In this document: positions 52,371 through 60,923 of the stretch, in pieces
Layout: the number at the start of each line of letters is the position of its first letter
Numbering within the stretch: the stretch's first letter is position 1
Program-made: the position numbers and the translations under genes
The notes under the pieces: model-generated
What the model was told of the DNA's origin: nothing
Database searches by the model: none
The model's input: only the letters and a program-made list of their open reading frames with translations
Assembly: GCF_019511665.1 (NCBI RefSeq)
Contig: NZ_JAEUAW010000002.1
Location: 1 to 64,000, forward strand
DNA length: 64,000 bases
Source of the DNA: Microbacterium jejuense
Lineage (GTDB): Bacteria; Actinomycetota; Actinomycetes; Actinomycetales; Microbacteriaceae
Reading direction: 5' to 3'

Positions 52371-54896
52371 ATGAAGCGCGGCAGGCTGCGGGTGCTGCTG
52401 GGCGCCGCGCCGGGCGTCGGCAAGACGTACGAGATGCTCGAAGAGGGCCGGCGTCTGGCCGACGACGGACGCGACGTCGTCATCGCCGTCGTCGAGACGC
52501 ACGGGCGAGCGGCGACGGCCGCGCTGACCGAGGGCCTCACCGTGGTGCCGCGCACCACCGTCACGCACCGCGGGGTCGCCCTGACCGAGATGGACGTCGA
52601 GGGCGTGCTCGAGCGTGCGCCCGAGATCGCCCTCGTCGACGAGCTCGCACACACGAACGCGCCCGGCCTGCTGCACGCCAAGCGCTGGCAGGACGTCGAG
52701 ACGCTGCTCGATGCCGGCATCGACGTCATCACGACGGTCAACGTGCAGCACATCGAGTCGCTCGGCGGCGTCGTCGAGAAGATCACGGGGGTCGCCCAGC
52801 GTGAGACGGTTCCGGATGCCGTCGTCCGAGCCGCCGACCAGGTCGAGGTCGTCGACCTCTCGCCGCAGTCGCTGCGCGACCGGCTGTCGGCCGGGCTCGT
52901 GTACCCGGCGGAGCGGATCGACGCGGCGCTGTCGAACTACTTCCGTCTGGGCAACCTGACCGCGCTGCGCGAGCTCGCGCTGCTGTGGCTGGCGGATGAG
53001 GTCGACAGCGCGCTGAAGTCCTACCGCGCCGAGCACGGCATCCAGAGCGCATGGCAGGCGCGCGAACGCGTCGTGGTGGCCCTCACCGGCGGCGGCGAGG
53101 GCGAGACCCTGCTGCGTCGCGGCGCGCGCATCGCCGCGCGCTCCGCGGGCGGTGAGCTGCTGGCTGTGCACGTGTCGACGCAGGACGGGCTGCGATCGGG
53201 CAACCCCACGGCCCTCGCGGCGCAGCGGGCGCTCGTCGAATCGCTGGGCGGCAGCTATCACCAGGTCGTCGGTGACGACGTGCCGCGCGCGCTCGTCGAG
53301 TTCGCGCGCTCCGCCAATGCGACGCAGCTGGTGATCGGCGTGAGCCGGCGCGGGCGGCTGTCGGCGGCGCTCACCGGGCCGGGCATCGGCGCCACCGTGA
53401 TCCGGGAGTCCGGCGACATCGACGTCCACATCGTGACGCACTCCGCGGCCGGCGACCGCTTCACGCTCCCCCGCCTGTCGGGCGGCGCCCTGAGCGTCAA
53501 GCGCCGCATGCTGGGCTTCGCGCTGGCCCTCGTGGGCGGCCCGCTGCTCACGTGGCTGCTGGTGTCGTTCCGCAGCGACGAGACCATCACGACCGACGTG
53601 CTGGCGTATCAGCTGCTCGTGGTGCTGGTGGCGCTGGTGGGCGGCATCTGGCCCGCCGTCTTCGCCGCCGTGATGTCGGGGTTCACCCTCAACTACTTCT
53701 TCGCGCCCCCGCTCTACACGATCACGATCGCCGACCCGCGCAACGTGTGGGCGCTCATCCTGTACGTGGTGATCGCCGTGCTGGTGAGCTTCGTCGTCGA
53801 CCGGGCCGCCCGTGCCGCGCGTGCGGCACGGCGCTCCGAGGCCGAGGCCGAGCTGCTGGCGACCGTCGCCGGCAGCGTCCTGCGCGGCGAGTCGGCGGTG
53901 CCTGCCATGGTGAGCCGCACGCGGGAGTCGCTGGGGCTCGCGGGCGTGCGCCTCATCGGTCCTGACGGCGGGGTCATCGCGACCGACGGTGAGCCCGTCC
54001 GCGACGGCCGGCACGAGACGGTCGCCGTCGGCCGCACGATCGACGGGAGCCCGCGCGCGACCCTCGAGCTGCACGGACACCCGCTGGACGCCTCGGAGCG
54101 ACGCCTCGTCGACGCCGTCGCCGCGCAGCTGGCCGCCGCGCTGGAGCACACCGACCTCGCCGCCACGGCGCGCACCGCGGGCGTGCTCGCCGAGACCGAC
54201 CAGGTGCGCAGCGCGCTGCTGTCCGCGGTGAGCCATGACCTGCGCCGCCCCCTGGCGGCTGCCGTCGCCGCTGTCGGCGGGCTGCGCGCGGCGGGGCCGC
54301 AGCTCTCGCCCGAGGACCGGGCAGAGCTCGTGGCCACCGCCGACGAGTCCCTCACCACGCTGTCGGCCCTCGTGACCGACCTGCTCGACGTCAGCCGGAT
54401 CGAGGCCGGCGTGCTCGCGGTGTCGCTCGTCGACGTCGACGGCGCCGGCATCGTGCTGTCGGCCCTCGACGAGCTCGGGGGCGGTCCCGACCGGTTCGAG
54501 CTCGCCCTCGACCCCGACCTGCCCCTGGTCCGCGCCGATCCCGTGCTCCTGCAGCGCGTGCTGGTGAACGTCATGGCGAACGCCGCCCGGCATTCCCCGC
54601 CCGGTGCGCGTGTGCGCGTGTCGACGAGCCGCCTCGGCCGCACCGCCGAGATCCGCATCGTCGACCACGGCGCGGGTGTCTCGCCCGAGCGGCGCGACGA
54701 CATGTTCACGCCGTTCCAGCGCCTCGGCGACAGTGACAACACCGCGGGTCTCGGTCTCGGTCTGGCCCTGTCGAAGGGGTTCACCGAGGGGATGGGCGGT
54801 ACGCTCACCCCCGAAGACACGCCTGGAGGAGGGCTCACGATGGTCGTCGCGCTGCCGGTGGCGGAGTCCGCCCGTCCCCGCGGGGCGGTCTCGTGA
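52371..54896 (+). CDS. kdpD: Sensor histidine kinase KdpD
   Basis: 841 residues. Order: N-terminal KdpD domain with Walker A (LGAAPGVGKTYEM, residues ~10-22) and VDELAHTNAPG; a USP domain (~225-350), a known cyclic-di-AMP binding site in some KdpD proteins; four helices of DUF4118 (~375-480, LNYFFAPPLYTITI); a GAF-like linker; HisKA with phospho-acceptor His622 in SAVSHDLRRPL; and an ATPase domain (NVMANAARHSPPG; GLGLGLALSKGF). It senses low K+/turgor and acts on KdpE, coupled by a four-base overlap. Confidence 0.95.
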   Translation: MKRGRLRVLLGAAPGVGKTYEMLEEGRRLADDGRDVVIAVVETHGRAATAALTEGLTVVPRTTVTHRGVALTEMDVEGVLERAPEIALVDELAHTNAPGLLHAKRWQDVETLLDAGIDVITTVNVQHIESLGGVVEKITGVAQRETVPDAVVRAADQVEVVDLSPQSLRDRLSAGLVYPAERIDAALSNYFRLGNLTALRELALLWLADEVDSALKSYRAEHGIQSAWQARERVVVALTGGGEGETLLRRGARIAARSAGGELLAVHVSTQDGLRSGNPTALAAQRALVESLGGSYHQVVGDDVPRALVEFARSANATQLVIGVSRRGRLSAALTGPGIGATVIRESGDIDVHIVTHSAAGDRFTLPRLSGGALSVKRRMLGFALALVGGPLLTWLLVSFRSDETITTDVLAYQLLVVLVALVGGIWPAVFAAVMSGFTLNYFFAPPLYTITIADPRNVWALILYVVIAVLVSFVVDRAARAARAARRSEAEAELLATVAGSVLRGESAVPAMVSRTRESLGLAGVRLIGPDGGVIATDGEPVRDGRHETVAVGRTIDGSPRATLELHGHPLDASERRLVDAVAAQLAAALEHTDLAATARTAGVLAETDQVRSALLSAVSHDLRRPLAAAVAAVGGLRAAGPQLSPEDRAELVATADESLTTLSALVTDLLDVSRIEAGVLAVSLVDVDGAGIVLSALDELGGGPDRFELALDPDLPLVRADPVLLQRVLVNVMANAARHSPPGARVRVSTSRLGRTAEIRIVDHGAGVSPERRDDMFTPFQRLGDSDNTAGLGLGLALSKGFTEGMGGTLTPEDTPGGGLTMVVALPVAESARPRGAVS

Positions 54897-55570
54897 AGGT
54901 CCTGATCGCCGACGACGATCCCCAGCTCGTCCGCGCCCTGCGCATCACCCTCGCCGCCCACGGCTACGAGGTGATCGCCGCGCCCGACGGCGTCGCGGCT
55001 GTCGCCCTCGCCGCGAAGGAGAACCCCGACATCGTCATGGTCGACCTCGGCATGCCGCGGCTGGACGGTGTCCAGGTCATCGAGGCGCTGCGCGGCTGGA
55101 GCGCCGCGCCGATCATCGTCGTGTCGGGACGCACGGGCTCCGCCGACAAGGTGGAGGCCCTGGATGCCGGAGCCGACGACTACGTCAGCAAGCCGTTCCA
55201 GATCGACGAGCTGCTCGCGCGGCTGCGGGCGCTCTCGCGGCGTGCGGGTGCGGCATCCACTGCTCCCGTCGTCCGCTTCGGCGACGTCGTCATCGACCTG
55301 TCGACCAAGACGGTCACCCGCGGCGGCGAGCGCGTGCACCTGACGCCGACGGAGTGGCGGATCCTGGAGTTCCTCGCGCGCAACCCCGGCTCGCTCGTCA
55401 CCCGCCAGGCGCTGCTGAAAGACATCTGGGGCACCGAGCAGGTCGCCGACACCGGCTACCTGCGCCTGTACATGTCGCAGTTGCGCAAGAAGCTCGAGGC
55501 CGACCCGGGCCACCCGGCGCATCTGCTGACCGAGTCCGGCATGGGCTACCGCCTGGTCGTCGACGCCTGA
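54893..55570 (+). CDS. kdpE: Response regulator KdpE
   Basis: 225 residues, OmpR/PhoB type. Receiver with IADDDPQLVRAL, phospho-acceptor Asp51 in VMVDLGMPRLDG, and KPFQIDELLARLRAL; the C-terminal winged helix has HLTPTEWRILEFLARNPGSL and YLRLYMSQLRKKLE. It activates kdpFABC in known systems. GTG start overlaps the kdpD stop; its TGA shares one base with the next ATG. Confidence 0.95.
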   Translation: MKVLIADDDPQLVRALRITLAAHGYEVIAAPDGVAAVALAAKENPDIVMVDLGMPRLDGVQVIEALRGWSAAPIIVVSGRTGSADKVEALDAGADDYVSKPFQIDELLARLRALSRRAGAASTAPVVRFGDVVIDLSTKTVTRGGERVHLTPTEWRILEFLARNPGSLVTRQALLKDIWGTEQVADTGYLRLYMSQLRKKLEADPGHPAHLLTESGMGYRLVVDA

Positions 55571-56535
55571 TGCTCACCGTCCGCGTCACCGCGCCGCACG
55601 AGCTGGCCACGCAGCTGTGTGAGCGCCTCCGGGACGAGCCCACCGTCAGCGACGTCGTCCACCTGCCCGCGGCCGGCGCGGGCGGCGGCCAGGGCGACGT
55701 CATCCTGTTCGAGCTCGCACGCGAGAACGCCAACAACGTCATGCGCATGCTTCGGCACGCGGGGGTGCCTGCGCAGGGATCGATCGTGGTGAGCGAGCCG
55801 ATCGCGGTGGTGTCGGATGCCGCGGCCGCCGCCGAACGCGCGGCACCGGGTCATCCCGCCGACGGCGTGCTGTGGGCGCAGCTCGCCGATCGCTCGCGCG
55901 AGGACGCGCGACCCTCGTGGAGCTTCTTCGCGTTCCTGCTGCTGGCGACGCTCATCGCCGGCATCGGGCGCCTGCTCGACCAGCCGATCCTCATCATCGG
56001 CGCGATGGTGGTGGGCCCCGAGTTCGCCCCTCTCGCCGCCATCTGCTACGCCGTGGTGCGGCGCAAGCGCGGCATCGCGGGCATGGCGTCCGTCACGCTC
56101 TTCGGCGGCTTCGCGCTGTGCGCGGCGATCGCGTGGGGCGTCTGGACGATCGTGTACGCGTTCGGGCTCTTCACATTCGAGCAGGCGACGACCGGTCCGC
56201 TCACCGAGTTCATCATCGCCCCCGACGCCTGGTCGTTCGTGATCGCGCTGCTGGCGGGAATCGCGGGCGTGCTGTCGCTCACGACGTCCAAGTCGTCGGC
56301 GCTGGTCGGCGTCTTCATCTCCATCACGACGGTGCCGGCCGTCGGGACGATCGGCCTCACGCTCGCCGTCGGCGCGTGGGACGAGGCCTTCAGCGCCCTG
56401 CTGCAGCTGCTCGTCAACCTCGCGGGCCTGTTCGTCGCCGGCATCGCGACGCTGTGGGTGCAGCTGCACGTCGGCCGGCGCATCGGATCTCAGCTCGAGG
56501 CCCGTCGGGCCCGCCGCAGCGCCGAGAACGCCTGA
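55570..56535 (+). CDS. DUF389 (TIGR00341-like) membrane protein
   Basis: 321 residues. An N-terminal ~90-residue soluble domain (VRVTAPHELATQLCERLRDE; GDVILFELARENANNVMRML) is followed by six or so membrane helices with LIIGAMVVGPEFAPLAAICY, the DUF389 signature. Function unknown. It overlaps the kdpE stop by one base, so it is co-transcribed and coupled with the sensor pair; a part in ion stress is an inference from that link. Confidence 0.87.
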   Translation: MLTVRVTAPHELATQLCERLRDEPTVSDVVHLPAAGAGGGQGDVILFELARENANNVMRMLRHAGVPAQGSIVVSEPIAVVSDAAAAAERAAPGHPADGVLWAQLADRSREDARPSWSFFAFLLLATLIAGIGRLLDQPILIIGAMVVGPEFAPLAAICYAVVRRKRGIAGMASVTLFGGFALCAAIAWGVWTIVYAFGLFTFEQATTGPLTEFIIAPDAWSFVIALLAGIAGVLSLTTSKSSALVGVFISITTVPAVGTIGLTLAVGAWDEAFSALLQLLVNLAGLFVAGIATLWVQLHVGRRIGSQLEARRARRSAENA

Positions 56536-56565
56536 CGCGGGTGGATGCCGGCGGCCGGGACCCGG

Positions 56566-57465
56566 TCAGCCCAGGCCGTGGCGCTCGTCGGTGCCGGGGG
56601 CGGCGTCGCCGTCGACCGGCCGCGACGACAGGCCCACCGACCCCGAGTGCGGGTCCTTCGACAGCGCGGCCGTGACCGCGATCGACTCGTCCACGTCCGG
56701 GTACTGCGGGCGCAGCTGCACGGGGTTGCGGCGACGCTGCTCGCGCTTGGCCTTCGCGGCGGCCGCCCAGAGGTTCAGCGCCTCGACGAAGATCGCGAAC
56801 GCCATGGGGCCGTAGATGAACGCCTTGTCGATGTGGAAGCCGAAGCCCTCGGCGATGAGGAACACGCCGATCAGCAGGAGGAACGACAGCGCCAGCATCT
56901 TCACCGTGGGGTGCTTGTTGACGAACGCGAAGATGTAGCGCGACGCGAACAGCATGATGCCGAACGACAGCACCACGACCGTGATGATCACGACGAGGTT
57001 CTCGGTCATGCCGACGGCGGTGATGACGGAGTCCAGCGAGAACACGAGGTCGAGGACGAGGATCTGCGCGATGACCGAGCCGAACGTGATGGCCTTGCGT
57101 CCTCCGGCACCGTGCTCCTCCTCGGAGCCCTCGAGCTTGTGGTGGATCTCGGTCACGGCCTTGTAGACCAGGAACAGACCGCCGGCGATGAGGATGAGGT
57201 CCTTCCACGAGAAGCCCATCTCGCCGATGAAGAACACGTCCTCTTTGAGCGTCACGATCCACCCCGCGAAGAGCACCAGCACGATGCGCATCAGCATCGC
57301 GAGGGTGAGGCCGAGGTTGCGCGCCTTCGCCTGCTGCTCCTTCGGCAGCTTGGACGCGAGGATCGAGATGAAGATGACGTTGTCGACGCCGAGGACCACC
57401 TCGAGCACGAACAGCGTCAGGAACACGGCGACCAGATCGGGCGTGAAGGCGAAGGAGAAGTCCAC
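56566..57465 (-). CDS. TerC-family membrane protein (metal exporter)
   Basis: 299 residues, seven membrane helices. Conserved acid sites: FVLEVVLGVDNVIFISILAS and LVLDLVFSLDSVITAVGMT, the paired TerC motifs. TerC proteins in Bacillus and E. coli export Mn2+, often alongside secreted metal enzymes; tellurite resistance is another named role. The last ~55 residues are a polar cytosolic tail. GTG start with TAGCAT six bases upstream, so there is no leader for a yybP-ykoY manganese riboswitch. Confidence 0.88.
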   Translation of the reverse strand: MDFSFAFTPDLVAVFLTLFVLEVVLGVDNVIFISILASKLPKEQQAKARNLGLTLAMLMRIVLVLFAGWIVTLKEDVFFIGEMGFSWKDLILIAGGLFLVYKAVTEIHHKLEGSEEEHGAGGRKAITFGSVIAQILVLDLVFSLDSVITAVGMTENLVVIITVVVLSFGIMLFASRYIFAFVNKHPTVKMLALSFLLLIGVFLIAEGFGFHIDKAFIYGPMAFAIFVEALNLWAAAAKAKREQRRRNPVQLRPQYPDVDESIAVTAALSKDPHSGSVGLSSRPVDGDAAPGTDERHGLG

Positions 57466-57471
57466 GCCGCC

Positions 57472-57477
57472 ATGCTA
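57472..57477 (-). promoter_or_regulatory. -10 element of the TerC gene (leaderless)
   Basis: TAGCAT on the - strand, six bases before the GTG at 57465. Confidence 0.5.
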
Positions 57478-57505
57478 AGCGGCCGGGCTGACCGCACCCG
57501 GGCAT

Positions 57506-57543
57506 GACGAGGGGCGGGATGCCGCGGCATCCCGCCCCTCGTC
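57506..57543 (-). terminator. Perfect 38-bp palindrome after the ArsR operon
   Basis: GACGAGGGGCGGGATGCCG and its exact complement, centred at 57524/57525, beyond the stop of the hydrolase gene at 57560. Confidence 0.75.
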
Positions 57544-57559
57544 GGTCAGCGTCGTCGTG

Positions 57560-58432
57560 TCAGGCGCCGTCGAGGACCGTGCGCAGGCGGTCGGCGAAAC
57601 CCTCCGGATCGCCCGGGTACCCCGGCTGGTCGGTGAACCCGGCGTGGTGGCTGGGGAACTCCGTCACGGGCCTGCCGACCGCCGCGGCGAGCGTGCGGGC
57701 GCCGCGCGCGGCCAGGGTGTCGCCCGACTCGACCCCCGCCGCGATCACGAGGCGATCGCCGAGGCCGCGCAGGGCGTCGAGGTCGGCGTGGTACTGGATG
57801 AGCGCCGGCATGTTCCGGATGAGCGGGTTCGTCCGCGAGCCGTCGTCGACCGCCGACATCCCGAACATCGCCGGGTCCGGGGCGGGCTGCTCGAGGTAGT
57901 CCTCCGGCACCTGACCGTCGAACATGACGAACGGGATGAACTTCGCCATCGCTGCACCGTCGCCCTGGTCGGCATAGGTGCGCTTCATGTCGGCGATCAC
58001 CGCGAGCACCGCGTCGCGATCGGGCAGGTGCTCGGCGAGCGGCGGCTCGTGCACGACGGCGATCCGCACGTCGTCCGGGTGCGCGGCGAGCAGACCGAGC
58101 AGGTTCACGGCGCCGCCGCTGGACCCGAACGCATCGACGGCGCCGGCGCCCAGCGCCTGGATGACGCGGTGCAGGTCGGCGGCGTGCTGCTCGACACTGA
58201 TATCGGCGGTGCCGACGGGGTTGCGGCCGGCTCCGCGCGGGTCGTACGTCACGACGGGACGATCGGTGAACTGCCCGGCGAGCAGCGCGAGTCCTGTCGC
58301 GTCCATCGGCGCGGCGAAGAGGAACAGGGCAGGGCGGTCCGCGGTGGCAGCGGCCAGGTCTCCGTGCACGTCGTACGTGATCGCGTCGTCGCCGGTTCCC
58401 ACCACGTGGGTGGTGATGGTCTTCTCGCTCAT
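57560..58432 (-). CDS. Alpha/beta-fold hydrolase
   Basis: 290 residues. The oxyanion/core pattern PALFLFAAPMD, VVTYDPRGAGRN, nucleophile elbow AFGSSGGAVNLLGL (Ser in G-S-S-G-G), and a likely catalytic His in FPSHHAGFTDQPG near the C-terminus. No signal peptide, so cytosolic. Substrate unknown. Third gene of an ArsR-SRPBCC-hydrolase operon; 21 bases downstream of the SRPBCC gene. Confidence 0.87.
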   Translation of the reverse strand: MSEKTITTHVVGTGDDAITYDVHGDLAAATADRPALFLFAAPMDATGLALLAGQFTDRPVVTYDPRGAGRNPVGTADISVEQHAADLHRVIQALGAGAVDAFGSSGGAVNLLGLLAAHPDDVRIAVVHEPPLAEHLPDRDAVLAVIADMKRTYADQGDGAAMAKFIPFVMFDGQVPEDYLEQPAPDPAMFGMSAVDDGSRTNPLIRNMPALIQYHADLDALRGLGDRLVIAAGVESGDTLAARGARTLAAAVGRPVTEFPSHHAGFTDQPGYPGDPEGFADRLRTVLDGA

Positions 58433-58453
58433 GACATCGTCCGCTCGCCCGGG

Positions 58454-59434
58454 TCAGACCCCGGCGAGCACTCCTTCCAGGCGTGCATAGCTGGCCTCCA
58501 TGCCGTCGGTCATGCCGGTGGCGAGCACGATGTCGCGCGTCTGGGCGTCCGGGTACTCGACCACGAGCGTGATGAGCGTGGCGCCGTCCTCTTCATAGAG
58601 GCTCAGGTCGTTGAGCGTCGCGGGGAAGTCGGTGCCCGTCATGTGCTCGGTCGTCACCGCCCGGTGCGGGGCGTCGATGACGAGCGTCTCGCCGTCGAAG
58701 CCGAACGTCTCGCCGTCGGTCCCCTCGAGCGGCTGCCACTGGTAGCGGTAGTGCCCGCCGACGCGGGGGTCGACCTCGCACACCGACATGCGCCAGCCGT
58801 CGGGGCCGAGCAGCCACTGCTGCAGGAGCTCCGGCTCATGGTGCGCCCGCCACACGAGCTCGATCGGGCCCTCGATGAGCCGCGTGATGCGCACGTGCCG
58901 GTCGTCGAGGATCTCGGTCTGCGTGCCCTTGCCCTGGGCGTAGGCGCGCAGTCCTTCGAGCACGCGGTCGAGCTGGTTGATGGCCATCGTGGAACCCTCG
59001 ACGGCGCCCATCGCGACGACCTTCTCCAGCGCCTCTGCCGAGTCGAAGTGCGTCGTGTTGACCAGTCGCGACCCGGTGGCCGTCCGGTCGAAGGTGAACA
59101 CCATGCGCGAGGTCGGCATGTCGGCCAGCACCGTCCCGTCCGCGTCGGCGAACGAGTCGAGTGCGGTGAAGGTGCGGGGTCCGTCGATCTCGAGGAACTC
59201 CCACACCCCGTGGTACTCCTCGCCCTTCGGGCTGGTGAGGTGGTACCTCGCGCGTCCGCCGACGGTGAGGTCGAACTCGGTGAAGGCGGCGGGGTAGCCG
59301 GGAGGGCCCCAGAACCGCTCGAGCTGGCGCGGGTCGGTGAACGCCGACCACAGCCTCTCGACCGGCGCCGCGAAGTCCGCGACGAGGGTCATGGTGAGCG
59401 CTTCGGGATCGGTCGTGACATCGGTGACAGGCAT
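58454..59434 (-). CDS. Double SRPBCC (AHSA1-like) domain protein
   Basis: 326 residues made of two AHSA1-type START-fold domains: ADFAAPVERLWSAFTDPRQL...FWGPPGYPA and RLIEGPIELVWRAHHEPELL...WLLGPDGWRM. Such proteins bind hydrophobic ligands or act with ArsR-type regulators; the reaction is not known. ATG at 59434 with AAGGAG six bases upstream; only one base separates it from the ArsR stop, so the two are co-translated. Confidence 0.88.
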   Translation of the reverse strand: MPVTDVTTDPEALTMTLVADFAAPVERLWSAFTDPRQLERFWGPPGYPAAFTEFDLTVGGRARYHLTSPKGEEYHGVWEFLEIDGPRTFTALDSFADADGTVLADMPTSRMVFTFDRTATGSRLVNTTHFDSAEALEKVVAMGAVEGSTMAINQLDRVLEGLRAYAQGKGTQTEILDDRHVRITRLIEGPIELVWRAHHEPELLQQWLLGPDGWRMSVCEVDPRVGGHYRYQWQPLEGTDGETFGFDGETLVIDAPHRAVTTEHMTGTDFPATLNDLSLYEEDGATLITLVVEYPDAQTRDIVLATGMTDGMEASYARLEGVLAGV

Positions 59435-59435
59435 G

Positions 59436-59822
59436 TCACTCTCCTTCGTTGGGTGTGTCGTCTGTGTCATGGATGCCGGCGGCAGGTGCCGGCTCGGAAA
59501 GCAGCGCATCGAGCCGATCGATGCGGGCGCGCCACAGCTCCTCGTACCGCGAGAGCAGGGCGCGGGCGCGGGCGATCATCGCCGGATCCGCCCGGACGAG
59601 GCGTTCGCGCCCTTCGGCGCGCTTGACGATGAGGCCCGCCGCCTCGAGCACGGTGACGTGCTTCTGGACGGCCGCGAACGACATGTCGTAGTCGCGGGCG
59701 AGGGCCGAGACCGAGTGCTCGCCGTCGATCGTCCGGCGCAGGATGTCGCGCCGGGTCGCCGCCGCGAGCGCGTGGAACACGCGGTCGATCTCGTCATCGC
59801 TGAGCTCATTTCGTACAACCAT
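59436..59822 (-). CDS. ArsR-family winged-helix regulator
   Basis: 128 residues. DEIDRVFHALAAATRRDILR, then SVSALARDYDMSFAAVQKHV (recognition helix) and a wing VKRAEGRERLVRADP. No Cys-rich metal site (no ELCVCDL-type motif), so it is not an arsenic sensor but the ArsR type paired with SRPBCC genes. ATG at 59822 is set by the operator and by TAACGT eight bases upstream. It should repress its own three-gene operon. Confidence 0.9.
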   Translation of the reverse strand: MVVRNELSDDEIDRVFHALAAATRRDILRRTIDGEHSVSALARDYDMSFAAVQKHVTVLEAAGLIVKRAEGRERLVRADPAMIARARALLSRYEELWRARIDRLDALLSEPAPAAGIHDTDDTPNEGE

Positions 59823-59836
59823 TTGGTTGTACGTTA
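59812..59836 (-). promoter_or_regulatory. ArsR operator spanning the start codon, with -10
   Basis: A perfect inverted repeat CGTACAACCA-TT-TGGTTGTACG (59812-59833) covers the ArsR ATG (59822-59820) and overlaps a -10-like TAACGT (59836-59831 on the - strand). Confidence 0.75.
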
Positions 59837-59852
59837 CGCCGGCCGCCGGCAT

Positions 59853-60101
59853 CCGTCAACAGCCTCCTGTGTCAGTTGATCGGGAACTCGTATGACACGC
59901 GCCATGATCGGTCGCAGCAGGTGACATGGGGCTGGGCAGCGCGGGATATCACCTGGAGAGGAATCCTGTCCGAGGACCTCGAGTGGGTGAAGGTCTCTCG
60001 GCACTTGCGCACGGGAGCGCCCGCCTACGCGCTGGACACATCCTCACGGCCGTCCGAACGGAGCGACCCGCGCTGAACTACTGGCCGTCACAGCTTCGCG
60101 G
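59853..60101. other. Gap without a supportable gene, start of lower-GC DNA
   Basis: Sequence composition shifts to lower GC here. Short frames run through on the + strand, but none has a ribosome site, a conserved look or steady codon bias. It may hold a degraded gene end at the border of an acquired segment. Confidence 0.5.
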
Positions 60102-60923
60102 CTACACCCAGCCCCGTTGGCGACAGGCAGCGGCGATGAGCTCTGAGACCGTGCCCTGGCCCTCCGCGGTCAGGTGCACGGCGTCCTTACGGATGCGCGC
60201 CGGGACCACGGATGCTGTCTCGCCCGGTGCCGCGTGGATGCGCCGCAGTTCCTCATCCACATCCAGCACATGGTCTTTCCAGGTCATCGAGATCGCGGCG
60301 TTGAGAGTGGTGATGGCTCGACCGGTTGTCGACCGGGGATGATCATCTCCGCCGTGTAACACGGTTAGAACAAGGAAACGACCGGTCTTCAGCCTCGCGA
60401 TCATCGCGGAAAGGTCGCTGATCACGGTGCGGACGTCGCGGAAATTGTTCCTACCGACCCAGAGCACGCCGATGCTCGAGAGATAGGCATCGTGCACATA
60501 GGGAATGTAGGCGGCGTGCCCCGCGAAAGGTGGTGGCGATTCGTCGTCCGCGACGAAGACATATCCACCTTCGACGTCGTCGCGCGCGAAAACCACGCCG
60601 GGCACCCCGTCCAGCCAGCCACCGAGCAGGCTGTTCGTCGTGCCGCTTCCCTGCAGCAGCGGGCGAAAACCTGTGGGTGAGACGAATGAGATGAGATGTT
60701 CACGGGGATGCGAATTCCCGCAGACGTGAGCGGTTATCGGGATGGCGCCCATGCGCGCAGCGACCGTCGTCGATGTCTCCCCGCCAACGCCCGCATTCAG
60801 CACGGCAGCGCGAGTCAGCGCGCTAAGCCCAGCGTCGTCTCCCTGTTGCGTGAGCGAATCACCCCACCGAGCGATCGTCGGTCGGGAGGACCCTGGTGTG
60901 TTCTCGGCGGGGGCGGCGATCAT
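60102..60923 (-). CDS. SGNH/GDSL-type hydrolase
   Basis: 273 residues. Block I GDS motif in IARWGDSLTQQG (nucleophile Ser23), block II Gly in NAGVGGETST, block III Asn in LWVGRNNFRD and block V Asp/His in RKDAVHLTAEG. Together these give the full SGNH set. No signal peptide is evident. Members remove acyl groups from lipids or sugars; next to a carbohydrate-binding gene a sugar esterase role is plausible. Overlaps the upstream dehydrogenase by four bases. Codon use is looser than in the main window. Confidence 0.85.
   Translation of the reverse strand: MIAAPAENTPGSSRPTIARWGDSLTQQGDDAGLSALTRAAVLNAGVGGETSTTVAARMGAIPITAHVCGNSHPREHLISFVSPTGFRPLLQGSGTTNSLLGGWLDGVPGVVFARDDVEGGYVFVADDESPPPFAGHAAYIPYVHDAYLSSIGVLWVGRNNFRDVRTVISDLSAMIARLKTGRFLVLTVLHGGDDHPRSTTGRAITTLNAAISMTWKDHVLDVDEELRRIHAAPGETASVVPARIRKDAVHLTAEGQGTVSELIAAACRQRGWV

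Noticed and set aside
57466-57500. Possible yybP-ykoY manganese riboswitch before terC
   Set aside because: The GTG lies six bases after a -10 element and there is no room or matching sequence for the riboswitch.
59876-60342. Short + strand frames in the lower-GC border
   Set aside because: No ribosome site, no recognisable domain, and they run antisense into the SGNH hydrolase gene.
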